Assembly: GCA_016707605.1 (NCBI GenBank)
Contig: JADJHJ010000010.1
Coordinates: 124,001 to 188,000, forward strand
Direction: 5' to 3'
DNA from: Candidatus Promineofilum glycogenicum
GTDB taxonomy: Bacteria; Chloroflexota; Anaerolineae; Promineifilales; Promineifilaceae
Length of the DNA stretch: 64,000 nt
The notes beneath the pieces are model-generated. The model was not told the DNA's origin, ran no database searches, and was given only the letters and a program-made list of their open reading frames with translations. Of the stretch, positions 62,518-64,000 are shown in pieces (the first letter of the stretch is position 1; every line of letters starts with the position of its first letter). Both the position numbers and the translations under genes were made by a program.

Positions 62518-64000
62518 CTACGGTGCGCAGGTCACGTTCTCATAGAGGTGAACGCGGCCGTGGTGCCACCCCTTGGACAGAATGTCCACATCGCCGTCGC
62601 CATCGATGTCATAAGCCTGGCTGGATTGATAGTGGGAGTCGCCGTCGTAGACCAGGTGCTGTGCCCAACTGTCGCCCTGCCCCAAATTCTCGAAGATCCA
62701 CAGCGACGCCGGCCGCTCCTGGGCCGACACCATGTTGTACTCGCCGATGATGACGTCCGGGTCGCCGTCGCCGTCCAGATCGCCCGCGTCCAGGCTCTCG
62801 GCGTGGCCGCGCGTCAGATTGGTGATGAGATGGTGCGGCCACGTCGCTTGCGGCGAATTGCCCTGCTCGTGCCAGGCGACCTTGCGCCCCTCGGGGTCGT
62901 GGGAGTAGCCGATGAAGGCGTCGAGGTCGGCGTCGCCGTCGATGTCCACCAGCTCGTGACGGCTGGCCTGGGTGTCGCCAACCTCGAAGATAGTGATCGG
63001 CGTCCAGGTGGCGGCGGGGTGGTTGTTGCGCAGCCAGATGTGGCCCATGAACACGTCCAGGTCGGCGTCGTCATCGAGATCGACGGCCGTCAACTGTTCG
63101 CCGGTAGACACGTCGGAGATCTTCTGCCGCGGCCAAGTCTGCGTTGCCGGGTTGGCGGGCACGGTGAACATCTGCACGCCGTGGGGATTGCGGTTGGGCT
63201 TCTCGGTGTCGTCCCAGGTAACGACGATTTGCAGCGGCCCACCGGGCGTCATCCGGGCGATGGCCACACCCTGAATCGGGTCGTTGGGCGGCATGGTGAT
63301 GCCGGCCACGTCAAGCTTGTCGAACACGGTGAAGACGCCACCGCCCTCATTCCTGGCCCAGACGAACGGCCACCAGGCGCTCTCGTCCATCGGTTCGGTT
63401 GCGCCGGTGGAGGCCAGCAGGTCGCGGTCGCCGTCGCCGTCGAAGTCGTGGGCGGCGATGACGTCCTCGATCGGCGCGGGCAGTTGCGTGCGCGGCCAGA
63501 CGCCGCCGGGCGCGCCGGGATTGGCGTACCAGAACTTGCCGGTCAGCACGTCGTCGCGGCCGTCGCCGTTGACGTCGAAGGTGAACAGGAAGGTCGCCCG
63601 GCCGGGCCGGGCGGCGTCGATGACGTGGCGCTGCCACTGCCACTGGCCGATGGCGCTCGTTCCGGCGCAGGCCGGTGGGGTGGCGCTGGGCGTGGCCGTC
63701 GGGCCGGGCGTGGCCGTGGCGGTGGGCGTGGCGGTTGAGGTCGGCTGTGGCGCGCCGTCGCCGGCCAACGCCAGGGCATCGATGGCCTCGTTGCCGTAGC
63801 TATACTGTGCCCCGCGCCAGACGAAACTGGGCGCGGGCTGGCAGGCCGTCGCCGCGCCCGTGCCGGCCAGCGCGCAGGAGAAGATGTCGGCCGTCCCCGC
63901 CACCAGATCGCCGATTTGGGTCCGCGCGCTGCCGACGAGATAGAGCGGCCCGCCTGGCCCGGCGGACGCGGCGGCGACGTGCTCGCCGCTCTGGCCCAGC
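62518..64000 (-). CDS. FG-GAP/VCBS-repeat protein (5' end outside the window)
   Basis: The frame stays open from 63903 to the window end (…LYLVGSARTQIGDLVAG continues upstream), so the gene starts beyond 64000. Inside the window: a Thr/Pro-rich linker (STATPTATATPGPTATPS) and then about six beta-propeller blades with D-x-D-x-D-G-x-x-D calcium loops (DVNGDGRDDVL, DFDGDGDRDLL, DLDDDADLDVF, DIDGDADLDAF, DLDGDGDPDVI, DIDGDGDVDIL). It ends YENVTCAP. A seven-bladed propeller is the usual form, so it is close to complete at the C-terminus. Probably secreted; ligand unknown. It converges on the sulfotransferase gene. Confidence 0.85.
   Translation of the reverse strand, partial: LGQSGEHVAAASAGPGGPLYLVGSARTQIGDLVAGTADIFSCALAGTGAATACQPAPSFVWRGAQYSYGNEAIDALALAGDGAPQPTSTATPTATATPGPTATPSATPPACAGTSAIGQWQWQRHVIDAARPGRATFLFTFDVNGDGRDDVLTGKFWYANPGAPGGVWPRTQLPAPIEDVIAAHDFDGDGDRDLLASTGATEPMDESAWWPFVWARNEGGGVFTVFDKLDVAGITMPPNDPIQGVAIARMTPGGPLQIVVTWDDTEKPNRNPHGVQMFTVPANPATQTWPRQKISDVSTGEQLTAVDLDDDADLDVFMGHIWLRNNHPAATWTPITIFEVGDTQASRHELVDIDGDADLDAFIGYSHDPEGRKVAWHEQGNSPQATWPHHLITNLTRGHAESLDAGDLDGDGDPDVIIGEYNMVSAQERPASLWIFENLGQGDSWAQHLVYDGDSHYQSSQAYDIDGDGDVDILSKGWHHGRVHLYENVTCAP

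Overview
The window is about 64 kb of GC-rich bacterial DNA and looks like a Chloroflexota (Anaerolineae/Caldilineae-type) chromosome fragment. This rests on the overall style of the genes: receptor-like Ser/Thr kinases with long Thr/Pro-rich 'TPTATPT' tails, an FG-GAP protein with the same kind of linker, large secreted proteins ending in a short hydrophobic 'LPxxIR'-like tail, and TATAAT-type promoters. No rRNA, tRNA, CRISPR array, transposase or phage gene was seen. Taxonomy is inferred from style, not from a marker-gene search.

Layout. (1) 0-8 kb: two tandem receptor Ser/Thr kinases (the first cut by the window edge and frameshifted), asnS, a Nudix-like gene and a PLP aminotransferase, separated by long perfect or near-perfect hairpin repeats. 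(2) 8-41 kb: a polysaccharide assembly and decoration locus. It holds a GT61 enzyme, an initiating sugar-phosphate transferase, four GT4 and one GT2 glycosyltransferases, an O-antigen-ligase/polymerase-like membrane protein, a Wzx-type flippase, a Wzc/CpsD-type co-polymerase kinase, five sulfotransferase-like proteins, three alkaline-phosphatase-superfamily proteins (two related to sulfatases but with Thr at the nucleophile position), a small YIDPSTGG membrane protein, genes for a diacetamido-uronic-acid type sugar (oxidoreductase, acyltransferase, DegT aminotransferase) and for a heptose precursor (HddA-like kinase plus a damaged GmhA-like isomerase). Two divergent beta-helix/PKD proteins without signal peptides (10.2-14.8 kb) sit inside it. 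(3) 41.6-58.1 kb: four giant secreted repeat proteins in the order A-B-A-B, built from type-specific N-terminal domains, ConA-like (DUF1349-like) domains and 3-9 InlB-type B-repeats. (4) 58.2-62.4 kb: rfbF, an SDR epimerase, a C-methyltransferase (a branched CDP-sugar type module) and a sixth sulfotransferase/capsule-type protein. (5) 62.5-64 kb: an FG-GAP/VCBS-repeat protein on the minus strand that runs off the window.

Taken together the genes suggest a cell that makes a sulfated, heptose- and uronate-containing extracellular polysaccharide and co-deploys very large adhesin-like proteins. The most notable structural signal is a perfect six-for-six pairing of cysteines between each ConA-like domain and the B-repeat that follows it. 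The most notable unknowns are the shared C-terminal module of the two beta-helix proteins, the A-B-A-B gene array with its common C-terminal tail, and a repeated leader element (TTCGTAAGT).

Quality caveat: at least ten genes carry single-base frameshifts, and two patches (about 21.6-23.3 kb and 37.9-38.6 kb) are badly degraded, the second with G-runs up to about 17 bases. These look more like assembly or base-calling errors than biology, so coordinates of the affected genes are reconstructions. Coordinates of small sites may be off by one.
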